The notes under the pieces were generated by a model. It worked only from the letters and a program-made list of their open reading frames with translations. It did not search any database and was not told the origin of the DNA. From assembly GCA_963841995.1 (NCBI GenBank), contig CAWJEX010000017.1, forward strand, positions 124,001 through 188,000: DNA of 64,000 nt, read 5' to 3'. This document shows, piece by piece, positions 25,990 through 33,853 of this stretch. A program made the translations under genes and the position numbers. Position 1 is the first letter of the stretch. Every line of letters begins with the position of its first letter. The DNA comes from DATDPM01 sp963841995. GTDB lineage: Bacteria; Pseudomonadota; Alphaproteobacteria; DATDPM01.

Positions 25990-26486
25990 CATACCGCAGG
26001 TTTGCTTCGTTCCTCGCGATTCCCGTCGTACTCGTCCTGTGCGCCTTCACGCAGGAAAAGGAATACATACCCCCGCCGACGCAGCCGGAAGGCGAAAGAG
26101 CTGCGCAAGACCAGCTGCCCCAGTCGAAAGACCCGCTGTGGACTAAGCTTTCCAAATGCCCGGTCGAGTACGATGGGATAAAAGGGATGTACAAAATCAC
26201 CATCGTGCCGGACGTGAAGGCCCTGAACGGCGAGGACGTCACCACCAGCGGCTTCGTCCTTCCCCTCGATATGTCCGACAACACCAAGCATTTCCTTCTG
26301 ACCAAACGTACGCCCGTTTGCTTGTTCTGTCCGCCGGGTCAGCCGACCGAGATCATCGAGGTCCACTCGAAAGAGGCAATCGCCTGGACTGACGACATCG
26401 TTTCTCTTAACGGACACTTCAAGCTGATCAACAACGCCGAGAAAGGGATATATTTCGAGCTCCTCGACGCAGAGAAGACTCGGTGA
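25986..26486 (+). CDS. DUF3299 protein, zinc-limitation operon
   Basis: A 166-residue exported protein starting with ATGA overlap. Residues 1-20 (MTYRRFASFLAIPVVLVLCA) form a signal peptide. The DUF3299 core is clear: TSGFVLPLDMSDNTKHFLLT and the Cys motif CLFCPPGQPTEIIEVHS (about 112), followed by LNGHFKLINNAEKGIYFELLDA. DUF3299 proteins are periplasmic, often encoded in Zur regulons beside the same ABC pair; a metal-binding or redox role of the CxxC is an inference. Last gene of the operon, convergent with a thioredoxin-like gene. Confidence 0.87.
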   Translation: MTYRRFASFLAIPVVLVLCAFTQEKEYIPPPTQPEGERAAQDQLPQSKDPLWTKLSKCPVEYDGIKGMYKITIVPDVKALNGEDVTTSGFVLPLDMSDNTKHFLLTKRTPVCLFCPPGQPTEIIEVHSKEAIAWTDDIVSLNGHFKLINNAEKGIYFELLDAEKTR

Positions 26487-26495
26487 TCCTTCCGG

Positions 26496-26873
26496 CTAAT
26501 CTTTCCCGCAACTCGCAAGCAAAATCTTTACGCGCGCGGCGGTCAAAATGCCTCGCCACGATCCGCAAAGTCGGCCATCGGCTTGCCGCAGCCGGGCGTA
26601 GGGCAAAATCCCGTCCGCATCGCCGGCCGCCCGCAACGCCGCCCGGGCATCCGGATTCGATGATGGCATCGAGACGGCTTCAAGGTCGGGAGAAACCGCC
26701 TGGAGTTCGTTGCGTGCTTTTACCTCATCCGTCAACAGCACGATGACCATGCGAAGATTCGTATCCTGCACCAGTTGCGCCAAGTTCGGCAGCTCGAGAT
26801 GGCAAGGCTCGCAGGTCGATGCGTAAAAGACTTCCAGCACGGGGATATCCGGCGGCGGCAATGGCATCGTCAT
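26496..26873 (-). CDS. Thioredoxin-like protein without export signal (possible remnant)
   Basis: A 125-residue thioredoxin-fold protein. The active site is YASTCEPCHLELPNL (CEPC, about residues 19-22), in the TlpA/ResA style, and a later LPYARLRQADGRLCGSWRG fits the cis-Pro/beta-hairpin region. TlpA-like proteins usually have a signal anchor and about 150-180 residues; here the N-terminus (MTMPLPPPDIPVLEVFY) has neither, so it may be truncated or cytoplasmic. It converges on the zinc operon, 9 bases from its end. Confidence 0.6.
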   Translation of the reverse strand: MTMPLPPPDIPVLEVFYASTCEPCHLELPNLAQLVQDTNLRMVIVLLTDEVKARNELQAVSPDLEAVSMPSSNPDARAALRAAGDADGILPYARLRQADGRLCGSWRGILTAARVKILLASCGKD

Positions 26874-27489
26874 TTCCAGACTTGTCAGCTCTTAAAGCAT
26901 ATCCCTATTGAGTCGAACGGACCCAGCGCGCCATAAAACGGTTCGCGCAATCGGTGTTTCACGTTAGCAGCCATGATTGTAAAGCTAAAAGCCATATATT
27001 TATGTCCTCAAGGTTGCTGCACCGGCCTGACGTTTGTACCAGCGCAATGGAGACTACTGAATCGCTGTCGTCTCATCTGGATTGGATAACACGGGTGCAA
27101 AATCTTGTGGCGCTGGCGGCCGATATCCGAGCGCTGAATGCGGTCGGACGGTGCTGTACCGATGTCGTCATTGGCCAATACATGGAGTCCCTGGTCGGAA
27201 GTTGGCTGGCAACGGAAAACTTCGCGAAAATCGCGGTCGTCGCGCGATGACTCTTTCACGAAGGGGATTTCGATGTTTTTTCATGGCATTGTTACGGACA
27301 TAAATGCCTAACAATGCAGACCGAGCGTTTGGATCCAGGCTTTGCGAAGTAGGGCTGCTCAGCAACCAGGGATTTGTCTGATATGCCGATCATTGCCGTG
27401 CTGGCGGCAGGTATGTTGACACTTGGCACCTCACGGGCGTAACTTTCGACTAATTTCGCCACAATTACGCAATGTAATAAGAGGCAGCC
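26874..27489. other. Intergenic stretch with an orphan signal-peptide ORF
   Basis: No conserved gene found in about 600 bp. A 20-codon reading at 27383-27442 encodes MPIIAVLAAGMLTLGTSRA followed by TAA, exactly a Sec signal peptide ending at its AxA-like cleavage site with no mature part. A possible 67-residue ORF at 27047-27250 (METTESLSSHLDWITRVQN...) has no support beyond being open. Confidence 0.4.
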
Positions 27490-27822
27490 ATGAAGCTGAG
27501 CTATTTCCGGTTGATGAATCTTCGTCTCACGGTTTTCGCGGCGGCGCTGATGCTGGGCGCGCCCGCGGCGCATGCGTTCACCGTCGACACCCAAAGCGGG
27601 AACAACGGCGATGGAAGTGCAAAATTCGCCGATCCGGAGGACAAGGTCCAAGATTTCGCGAACGGCGGCACAACTGCGTCGCAAGGTAACTTCTCCTTTC
27701 ATTTCAGCGGCGGGTCGTCTTCTGACTCGCTGGATCCATCGAATGGCGGAATTCCGCGGGCCATGAACAACCCGTATTACCTGACTCCGCAAAACTGGGG
27801 GCCGGCTTCCGGCAACCGCTGA
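27490..27822 (+). CDS. Hypothetical secreted protein, Gly/Ser-rich
   Basis: A 110-residue exported protein with signal peptide MKLSYFRLMNLRLTVFAAAL...AHA (cleavage near residue 34). The mature 76 residues are polar and probably disordered (DTQSGNNGDGSAKFADPED, FSGGSSSDSLDPSNGG) and end PYYLTPQNWGPASGNR. The RBS AGAGG is 7 bases before ATG. It resembles short uncharacterised exported proteins of Hyphomicrobiales. Followed by a strong terminator at 27878. Confidence 0.65.
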   Translation: MKLSYFRLMNLRLTVFAAALMLGAPAAHAFTVDTQSGNNGDGSAKFADPEDKVQDFANGGTTASQGNFSFHFSGGSSSDSLDPSNGGIPRAMNNPYYLTPQNWGPASGNR

Positions 27823-27877
27823 ACGTCGCGCAAGCCGGACACCCGGCCTTCGCTTCACGGAGTTGACGATCACAGAG

Positions 27878-27912
27878 ACGCCGCCCGGGCATCAGCCTCG
27901 GCGGCGTTTTCA
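27878..27912 (+). terminator. Rho-independent terminator
   Basis: ACGCCGCC (27878-27885) pairs with GGCGGCGT (27900-27907) over a 14-base loop, directly followed by TTTT. It ends the transcript of the gene at 27490-27822. Confidence 0.85.
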
Positions 27913-28022
27913 TTGTGCCCTCCAACCGACATTGCCCGGCGGGATCGAAAGTGGAATGTTAAACGCCTAGAACCGGGTCATTCGGAGAATGTTGGATCCG
28001 AAACCCGCTTGGAGTTCGCGTC

Positions 28023-28751
28023 ATGGACTCGAAGCATGCCAGATCGAGCCGGCTGCTCGTCGCGTTCCGGGTCGTGGTCGCTTTTTTGATGGCCGCTGCG
28101 GCCGGGGGTGAGCGCGCCGCGGCGACGGAAGTGCAGCGGATGGTCGTCGCGCCCGGATGTTATGTCCTCTCGCCCGGAAAATTTTATGATGTCAGCGCCT
28201 ACTGCCTCGACCAATCCCGGGCGGCGCCTGCCTTTGGCTCCATCTTGTCTTATGTGCCGGCGGATTTGGACAATGCGGCCATCAAGGTTGCCGGCGGCTC
28301 GCCGATGACGCTTTCCGAAGCGCTGGCGCAGCACGCCGTTCAAATCGAGGGGCTTGGCAATCGGCAGCAGCTCCGGATTATCAATCCGAGCGGCGGAACC
28401 GTCGAAATCTGCGTCAAGGGCCCCACCGTCTTGATTGGAAATGGGGAAACCTATGCCGGTGATCTCGAAAGGATTCGCGAGAAAATCGACCAACTTCTGA
28501 AATCCGCCGGCAACAATGCGGCGGGCGTCGATTCGGAAAACGGCAGTGTGGACTCGGAGTCCCGCGCGAATGTGCAGCGGAAGTTGTGGGATGCCGTCAA
28601 CGCGGCTGACGAGGCCGAAACCCAGGAACCGAGCCGCTCGATTCCCGCGGCCCCCTTGGTTCTGCCCGAAACCAATGGACCGTCGGCGGGGGTACCGAAT
28701 CGAACCAAATGTATTGGCGATGCGAGCATCGTGAAAATCTGTCTCGAATAG
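28023..28751 (+). CDS. Hypothetical exported protein with four cysteines
   Basis: A 242-residue protein with an N-terminal signal (LLVAFRVVVAFLMAAAAG) and a predicted periplasmic body. Cysteines occur in APGCYVL (about 46) and SAYCLDQ (about 61) and near the C-terminus in NRTKCIGD and VKICLE, suggesting two disulfides. A helical segment (DLERIREKIDQLLKSA, about 147-162) precedes a Ser/Glu-rich linker. Upstream RBS is not strong. No family recognised; single gene. Confidence 0.6.
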   Translation: MDSKHARSSRLLVAFRVVVAFLMAAAAGGERAAATEVQRMVVAPGCYVLSPGKFYDVSAYCLDQSRAAPAFGSILSYVPADLDNAAIKVAGGSPMTLSEALAQHAVQIEGLGNRQQLRIINPSGGTVEICVKGPTVLIGNGETYAGDLERIREKIDQLLKSAGNNAAGVDSENGSVDSESRANVQRKLWDAVNAADEAETQEPSRSIPAAPLVLPETNGPSAGVPNRTKCIGDASIVKICLE

Positions 28752-29140
28752 CTGCTTTATTACAAAGGACCAGTGGCTGCAGCAAAATCTTGGGGACCCT
28801 GCGCCCCTCGGCCCTCCCCCGTCCGAACTTCCCGGTGAGCGAATCGGAATGGTGCTAACTCTCGATGTGGAGCCCTTCACCTTTTGAGCCTCCGATAAAC
28901 GGCGGTTGAAGCGCTTACCGCGTCTTCGGCGGATCGAACGGTATTGATTGAAGCTGCTGTATCCCCGACGTGCCGTCCGAAATCTTCGCCGATACTGGCT
29001 TCGATCCGCCTTTGGCCGCATGCAAGGTGCTGCCGCGCATAAAGTGGCGAGCGCCAATAAGCCGCTGCGCCTGAGCCCCGTTGTCATGAATGGCAATCCC
29101 CCCGTATTGCGGCCCATCATACTGAATCCACGGGCTTGCT
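28752..29140. other. Intergenic stretch containing a copied PagL 5' end
   Basis: No gene seen. From 29023 it holds the second copy of the 280-bp repeat, whose first part is a truncated start of the PagL-like gene (signal-peptide region only, with a 1-bp deletion near its start codon). The rest (28752-29022) shows no coding signal. Confidence 0.6.
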
Positions 29141-29302
29141 CTAGCGGTTTTCTCCGCAGTGGATCTCTCCTATGGGTACCGCTTGCGGCCGGGTAAAAGC
29201 CGCGATCCCAAGTAGCGCCGCCAAAGCACACACGATCACCGCGCCCGTTGGCAAGTCGAAGAGAGACGACGCGATCAAACCGATGACATAGCCGGCAAGG
29301 CC
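29023..29302. repeat. 280-bp direct repeat, copy 2 (znuB 3' end plus truncated pagL 5' end)
   Basis: Direct copy of 23585-23865, offset about 5438 bp. Includes the last 54 codons of the intact znuB and a severed PagL leader. Confidence 0.92.
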
Positions 29303-29932
29303 CAAGCCATAACCGACCATAAGAGGGCGCTCCGCACCGGTCATGCGAACAATCAACGCCGGAACGATCAAGCTCGCAAACACCAAATAGATGCCGACGA
29401 GTTGCACCGATTGGGTCACCGTCACCGCAAACAGGACATAAAATCCAATTTGCCCCAACCGCTCCCGGAATCCGAACCAAAGCGTCAGCACGATCGCATA
29501 CAAGATCGCGACCGGAATTAGACTTGCCGGCGAAACCCAAAGAATCTGGCCGACCAATAAATCTTTCAAATGCTCACCGCCATGGGGATTGTTGGCGAGA
29601 AAGAGGAGCTCGACGCAAGCCGCCGCGACAAAGAGAACCCCGATCAACGCCTCCTGCATTGCGGGCCAGCGCTTTTCCGTTGCCGTCAACAGAAGCGCAC
29701 CGAGCAAAGCGGCGGCGCAGGCCGCCACCTGTACCCGCCAGCCTTGCGGCTCCCAACCAATACTATCGGCGACGGTGACTCCGAGACCGGCAACCTGGGC
29801 AATCGCCAGATCGATGAACACGATACCGCGGGTCAACACCTGCTGGCCGAGCGGCACATGGGTTGCCAGCACCAGAATCCCGGCCAGAAAGGCGGGGAAC
29901 AGGATGCTGAAGTGGAGGCTAGTGAGCGCCAT
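29141..29932 (-). CDS. znuB: Metal (zinc) ABC transporter permease
   Basis: A 263-residue inner-membrane permease of the ABC-3 metal family. Seven to eight helices are visible, including LFPAFLAGILVLATHVPLG, GIVFIDLAIAQVAGLGV (the conserved coupling region), LIGVLFVAAACVELLFLA, VQLVGIYLVFASLIVPALI and GAVIVCALAALLGIAAF. It overlaps the 3' end of znuA by 14 bases. Its C-terminal 160 bases are shared with the truncated copy at 23704. No znuC ATPase gene follows; the nearest ATPase (24092) is of a different class, so ZnuC must be encoded elsewhere. Confidence 0.9.
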   Translation of the reverse strand: MALTSLHFSILFPAFLAGILVLATHVPLGQQVLTRGIVFIDLAIAQVAGLGVTVADSIGWEPQGWRVQVAACAAALLGALLLTATEKRWPAMQEALIGVLFVAAACVELLFLANNPHGGEHLKDLLVGQILWVSPASLIPVAILYAIVLTLWFGFRERLGQIGFYVLFAVTVTQSVQLVGIYLVFASLIVPALIVRMTGAERPLMVGYGLGLAGYVIGLIASSLFDLPTGAVIVCALAALLGIAAFTRPQAVPIGEIHCGENR

Positions 29933-30833
29933 GATTGAGCCCCGCCAACAAGCGTTGAATGGTGTCGTCGTAAAGTCCGAACAAATCCTTTGCTTGATCG
30001 TCGCCGCCGATGGTGAAAGGAAGTTCGACCTCCTGGATTTTCGCCTTTTCCGAAATGAAATCGGAAGGCCGCGAATCCTCGTAGGCCGCGCGGATCACCA
30101 TTTTCACGGGACGATGCTGAAGCGTATCCAACACTTCCGCCAAGTAACCGGAACTCGGCGGGATCCCGGGTTTCGGCTCCAGCGCCACGACTTCGTCGAT
30201 TCCGAGCCAATCGAACAGATAAGCCCAATTCTTGTGCTGAACGGCGACCGGCACGCCGCGGAGCGGCGGCGCCTCGCTCTGCCATTTCGTAAATGCGGCA
30301 TTCCAGCGCTTCGCGAAATCGATGTAGCGGGCGTTGTAATAAGCCACATTGGCGGGATCGAGTTCGCCCATGCGCTGCACCAAAGGCGGCGTCACCGTCG
30401 CGATATTGCGCGGATCGGTCTGAATATGCGGATTGCCGCCGGGATGCACGTCGCCTTCGGCGCGGTCGAGCCGCGTCGGCACTTCGAGCATATGGACGTA
30501 GCTCGCCGCCTCGAAAGCGCCGGGCGAACCGGGCTGAATTTTTCCGTTAGCCGATTGCCGCGCCACCATCGGCAGCCAACCGATCTCCAGTTCGGCGCCG
30601 CTGCATACCGTCATATCCGCATCGCGCGCCCGGGCGATCAAACTCGGCCGCGCCTAGATTTGATGCGGGTCCTGTTTGCCGGTGGTGGCAATATAGATGT
30701 CCACCTTGTCGCCGCCCAATTCCTTGACCAGCGCGCCCCATTCCGGCTCGCAAGCGAAGACCTTGAGATCGGCGTGGGCCGGCGTCGCCATGGCGATGCC
30801 GGCCATCAGTACCGCAAAAACGAATGTCCTCAT
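29919..30833 (-). pseudogene. znuA: Zinc ABC transporter substrate-binding protein with in-frame TAG
   Basis: Reads from ATG 30833 (MRTFVFAVLMAGIAMATPAH, signal peptide), KVFACEPEWGALVKELGGDK and the first metal-ligand region GKQDPHQI, then TAG at 30656-30654 and continues in the same frame ARPSLIARARDADMTVCSGAE, VAVQHKNWAYLFDWLG and a C-terminal metal site. The family has Q at the TAG position (DPHxIQARPS), so a single CAG-to-TAG change explains it. All other ZnuA features, about 304 residues, are intact. It lies 20 bases after the barrel gene and overlaps znuB. Recent nonsense mutation or a base-call error are both possible. Confidence 0.85.
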
Positions 30834-30852
30834 GAGTGGTGCTCCTTTGAAT

Positions 30853-32370
30853 TTAGAATCGATGGGCGCCATGCGGCCCGAAGATGGCCGTATAGGCGAC
30901 AAGGAATTCGTTATCGGTGGACGACGCGTTGTCGTGGCTGAATTGCAGCCGGATTCGCCCGAACTCGCTGGTGTCGAATTCCAGCAGCGCCGTATTGTCC
31001 ATCGGCATGTGCCCGTTCGGATCGATGCTGGTGCCGAGCAATGGCAAGGGCACGTTATCGGCCTCGACTTCGTCGTGACGAAGGCCGATGCGCCAGCGCG
31101 GCATGAATTGATAGACGGCTTGGAGATACCAGCCGGATCGCAACTGATTGATCGAGGTGCCGTCGAAGACGCCGTCCTCATTGCCGAAGAAATATTCGCC
31201 GTTGACGATCAGGTTGCGCTCGACTGGATTGCCATTGGGCGCCCATTTGTAGACGAGGCTGGCGATACCGAGATTGTTCTTGCCGGTGAAGGTATCGATT
31301 CCATCGAAGCGGTCGCTGGCGCGGGTCTGCAGGAAGGAAAGCCCGGCAAGAAAACTGGAACTTTCATCGATGTCTTGGCCGAAATGCACGAAGCTGCTGA
31401 ACGCGCCCTTGCCTTCATTCGCCGCGTTGGCAGCAGGGAATCCATCGCCGCGATAGGCTTCGGCGCCAAATTCGAGGAACATTTCGGTCGGCGCCAGCCA
31501 ACGGACTTGCAGTCCCTCATCGTCGTATTGGGTATTCAGAAACGCGCGATAGGGCAGCGGCGCGTCGATGAAATCCCAATCATGGGCGTGTCTTTCGTTC
31601 AAATAACCGATGCCGGAAAAGAACCGGCCGGCTTTGAGCGTAAATCCATAAGGCAGGCTGGTGGTCTGGATGTAGCCCTCCTCGACATCGACCGAGTTGT
31701 CGGAGTGGAAGGCCAGGACCAGATTGCCGTAGAAATCCTGATCGACATTGGCCGAGGCGGCGATTTCCGATTCACCAAGCGAGAAGCCGCGTGGACCCGG
31801 CTTGGCGGAATCGCCGAGCTCGAAGCCTGGGATCCTCGCGTTATCGGGATTTTTCGAGAACGCCCCGAATTGACCATTTAGCACCGCAGCAATACCCGGA
31901 TTGAACGCCCCGGCGGAAGCGGGCGGCGCCGGCGCATAGGCCGTTGTTGCCGTTCGCGGCGATGGGGCATTTGACTGCGGCGACGCCTCCGCCCCAGGCA
32001 GTGTCAGCGGCAACAAACCCGCTGGTTGCGATGGTTGCGGCGTGGCAGCGGCCGTCGTTGCCGGCGGCGCCCCGCTTGCCGACGGAGGTGTGAGCGGCAT
32101 CAATCCGCTCGGCGGCGCAACCGATTGCGGCGAAACATTCGCCTGCGCCGTTGTCGGCGCTGTCTTTTCTTTTTCCAGAGTGTCGATTCACGATTTAAGT
32201 GCCGTGATCTGCGACTCGTAGGACTGTCGCATTTTCTGCATTTGCCCCTGCAATGCCTCGACCGCATTCTTGAGCGCAGTCAAGGTGTCGTCGGCACGCG
32301 CGCAGCGCGGCATGAACACGGCGGCCGCGAGCAACAATGCCACGACCAAACGTATATTTCCCGATGTCAT
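30853..32370 (-). pseudogene. Outer-membrane porin-like barrel of the zinc operon, in-frame TGA
   Basis: From ATG 32370 (RBS GGAGGG) a signal peptide (LVVALLLAAAVFMPRCARA) leads to a coiled coil (ALKNAVEALQGQMQKMRQSY) interrupted by TGA at 32190-32188, where CGA (Arg, ALKS-R-IDTLEKEK) would keep the heptads. Reading on in frame gives a Pro-rich linker and a 330-residue beta-barrel: GEYFFGNEDGVFDG, YLQAVYQFMPRWRIGLRHDE and terminal YTAIFGPHGAHRF. Total 505 codons. The coiled-coil plus barrel plan resembles zinc-uptake-linked outer-membrane proteins. It is next to znuA, so outer-membrane zinc entry is the inferred role. Confidence 0.8.
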
Positions 32371-32464
32371 TTTTCCCTCCGTTTCTGATCCAGGCGTGAG
32401 GCGCCTGCCGCACCGCCCATGCGAAGCCGCGTTGGGGCGGAACGGATCGGCACCGAGTAAAGGA

Positions 32465-32797
32465 TCAAGCGATCGGAGGATCGCGGGGCGAATAACCGAC
32501 ATTGACCGGCGGAGAATAGGATTCGTGATTGCGGGCTGCAGTGAATGCAATCGGCACAAAGTTCGGCAGCGCGACGTCGATAACCGGAGGTGCGGTGCCG
32601 CCGCCCAGGCTTTCGACGAGACAGCATTGGCTGTCGTTGTGGGCGAAGTGGCCGTCGCGATCGTTGCTCGCCAGATGGAGCCAGCCATGGGCAATGGCCA
32701 GGACGAAAATGGCGAGCCAGAACATTCCGGCATAACGGCGCCGCGGCGATTCGCAGCGCCCGCAGGTACAGGCATGGCGACGGATTGCCGCCGTCAT
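32465..32797 (-). CDS. Small single-helix protein with His/Cys motif (paralogue of 33402-33735)
   Basis: A 110-residue protein from the ATG giving MTAAIRRHACTCGRCESPRR; an ATG 11 codons earlier is possible. Features in order: a Cys-rich N-terminus (CTCGRC), one membrane helix (YAGMFWLAIFVLAIAHGWLH), then an external motif HLASNDRDGHFAHNDSQCCL and a tail ending VGYSPRDPPIA. The His/Asp/Cys cluster after the helix suggests metal binding. In size and plan it recalls DUF2946-type metal-responsive proteins, but the family is not certain. It lies between a cupredoxin-like gene and the barrel gene, within the zinc operon. Confidence 0.65.
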   Translation of the reverse strand: MTAAIRRHACTCGRCESPRRRYAGMFWLAIFVLAIAHGWLHLASNDRDGHFAHNDSQCCLVESLGGGTAPPVIDVALPNFVPIAFTAARNHESYSPPVNVGYSPRDPPIA

Positions 32798-32848
32798 TTT
32801 CGAGCCTCGCTCCTGAAGCCAATGCGTCATGGCAATCGCCCGCGAACC

Positions 32849-33304
32849 TTATTCAACAATCAGCCGCGCGATCGTGGGCCGTCCATAACCGTTGCACAAG
32901 ATTTCGTATTCTCCGTGATCCACATTGCCCAAGGTAAAACGAGCGGTTGCAAGATCGCGGGAGCTTTCGTGGACGGAGCCGATCCTGACCCGGTTTGCCG
33001 GAACGGCGGTCGGTTCGATGCGGAGTTTCGGGATCGAAACGGTGACGTCTTGCGATCCGAAGAGCTCAACATCCAGAATGAGTGATGCACCCGCGGGCGC
33101 GGTTATTTCGGGTTGCTCGAACCGGCCGCGGCTAATTTTCAGCGTCCGAAACTCGGCGGCGCTACCGTGACCGGCCGAACCAAAGAGTGCCGAAAGCGAA
33201 ATGATTCCCGCCCCGGGAAAACGGCGAACGAGCCGGCTGGACGCAAATCGCCTGTCCGCGGCAAGCGCGATGGCTGCCGCTGCAGTCCCCTGTTTCGATG
33301 ACAT
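32849..33304 (-). CDS. Exported cupredoxin-like protein
   Basis: A 151-residue protein with an N-terminal export signal (about 25-50, GAGIISLSALFGSAGHGSAA) and a beta-sandwich that fits the EfeO-type cupredoxin-1 domain: ISRGRFEQPEITAPAGASLI, DVTVSIPKLRIEPTAVPANR and NVDHGEYEILCNGYGRPTIA. It lacks the His-Cys-His-Met set of blue-copper proteins; only one Cys remains in the last loop. Periplasmic metal handling or a structural role is inferred from its position between two related small His/Cys proteins in a zinc operon. Confidence 0.7.
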   Translation of the reverse strand: MSSKQGTAAAAIALAADRRFASSRLVRRFPGAGIISLSALFGSAGHGSAAEFRTLKISRGRFEQPEITAPAGASLILDVELFGSQDVTVSIPKLRIEPTAVPANRVRIGSVHESSRDLATARFTLGNVDHGEYEILCNGYGRPTIARLIVE

Positions 33305-33401
33305 CGTTGTCTCCGATCATGATCCAAACCTGACGAGCCCGCCCGCATGCACGCAATACCGCGTGGACGCGGAGCGAGCCGGCGTTGGCGTAGTCAAGGG
33401 A

Positions 33402-33735
33402 TCAGGCGATCGGAGGATCGCGGGGCGAGTAACCGATTGCGGACGGAAGGCCGTCGATCTCGTGGCCCGTCGCAACATCGAAGGATGCCGGCACGAAATC
33501 GGGGATGGATACTTCGAGGATCGGGGGGCGGTGCCGCCGCCGAGACTCTGAACGAGACAGCACTGGCCGTCGTTATGGGCGAAATGGCCGTCGCGATCGT
33601 TGCTGGCCAGATGAAGCCAGCCATGGGCAAGCCCGAGGAGGAAGACGGTGAGCCACAAAACCGCCGTGTACCGGCGGCGCGGCGATGCGCAGCGTTCGCA
33701 AGCACATGAATGCCTATGGCTCTCTGTCGGCTCAT
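33402..33735 (-). pseudogene. Frameshifted paralogue of the small His/Cys membrane protein
   Basis: Same plan as 32465-32797: CERCASPRRRYTAVLWL, GLAHGWLHLASNDRDGHFAH, then a tail ending IGYSPRDPPIA. Two single-base deletions break it: one near 33715 shortly after the start (MSRQRAIG), and one in the run of six G at 33523-33528, where seven would restore the tail. Repaired length is 111 residues. It would be the first gene of the minus-strand metal operon. Homopolymer involvement makes a sequencing error plausible for the second site. Confidence 0.75.
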
Positions 33736-33820
33736 TCGCGTCGCGTCACTGGCGGCTTGTTTCAAGCCCAAGCAGGGCTCGTCAGTGCCATGTTATCGGA
33801 TTCAGCCCGAACCGGGGCAA

Positions 33821-33836
33821 GCAATATTTTTATTGC
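33821..33836. promoter_or_regulatory. GCAATA-TTTT-TATTGC palindrome between divergent operons
   Basis: Perfect 6-bp arms around TTTT, 18 bases before the NnrS start and about 85 bases before the metal operon on the other strand. A regulator-binding site is possible; it does not match the Zur or FNR consensus. Confidence 0.4.
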
Positions 33837-33853
33837 CGCGGCCAACAGGTATT

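Noticed and set aside
27047..27250. A 67-residue hypothetical gene
   Set aside because: Open reading only; no ribosome-binding site, signal, or recognisable motif.
30654..32190. Recoded stops (pyrrolysine or selenocysteine) in znuA and the zinc barrel
   Set aside because: The TAG replaces a Gln and the TGA an Arg in the families; there is no adjacent SECIS-like hairpin and no pyl or sel genes in view.
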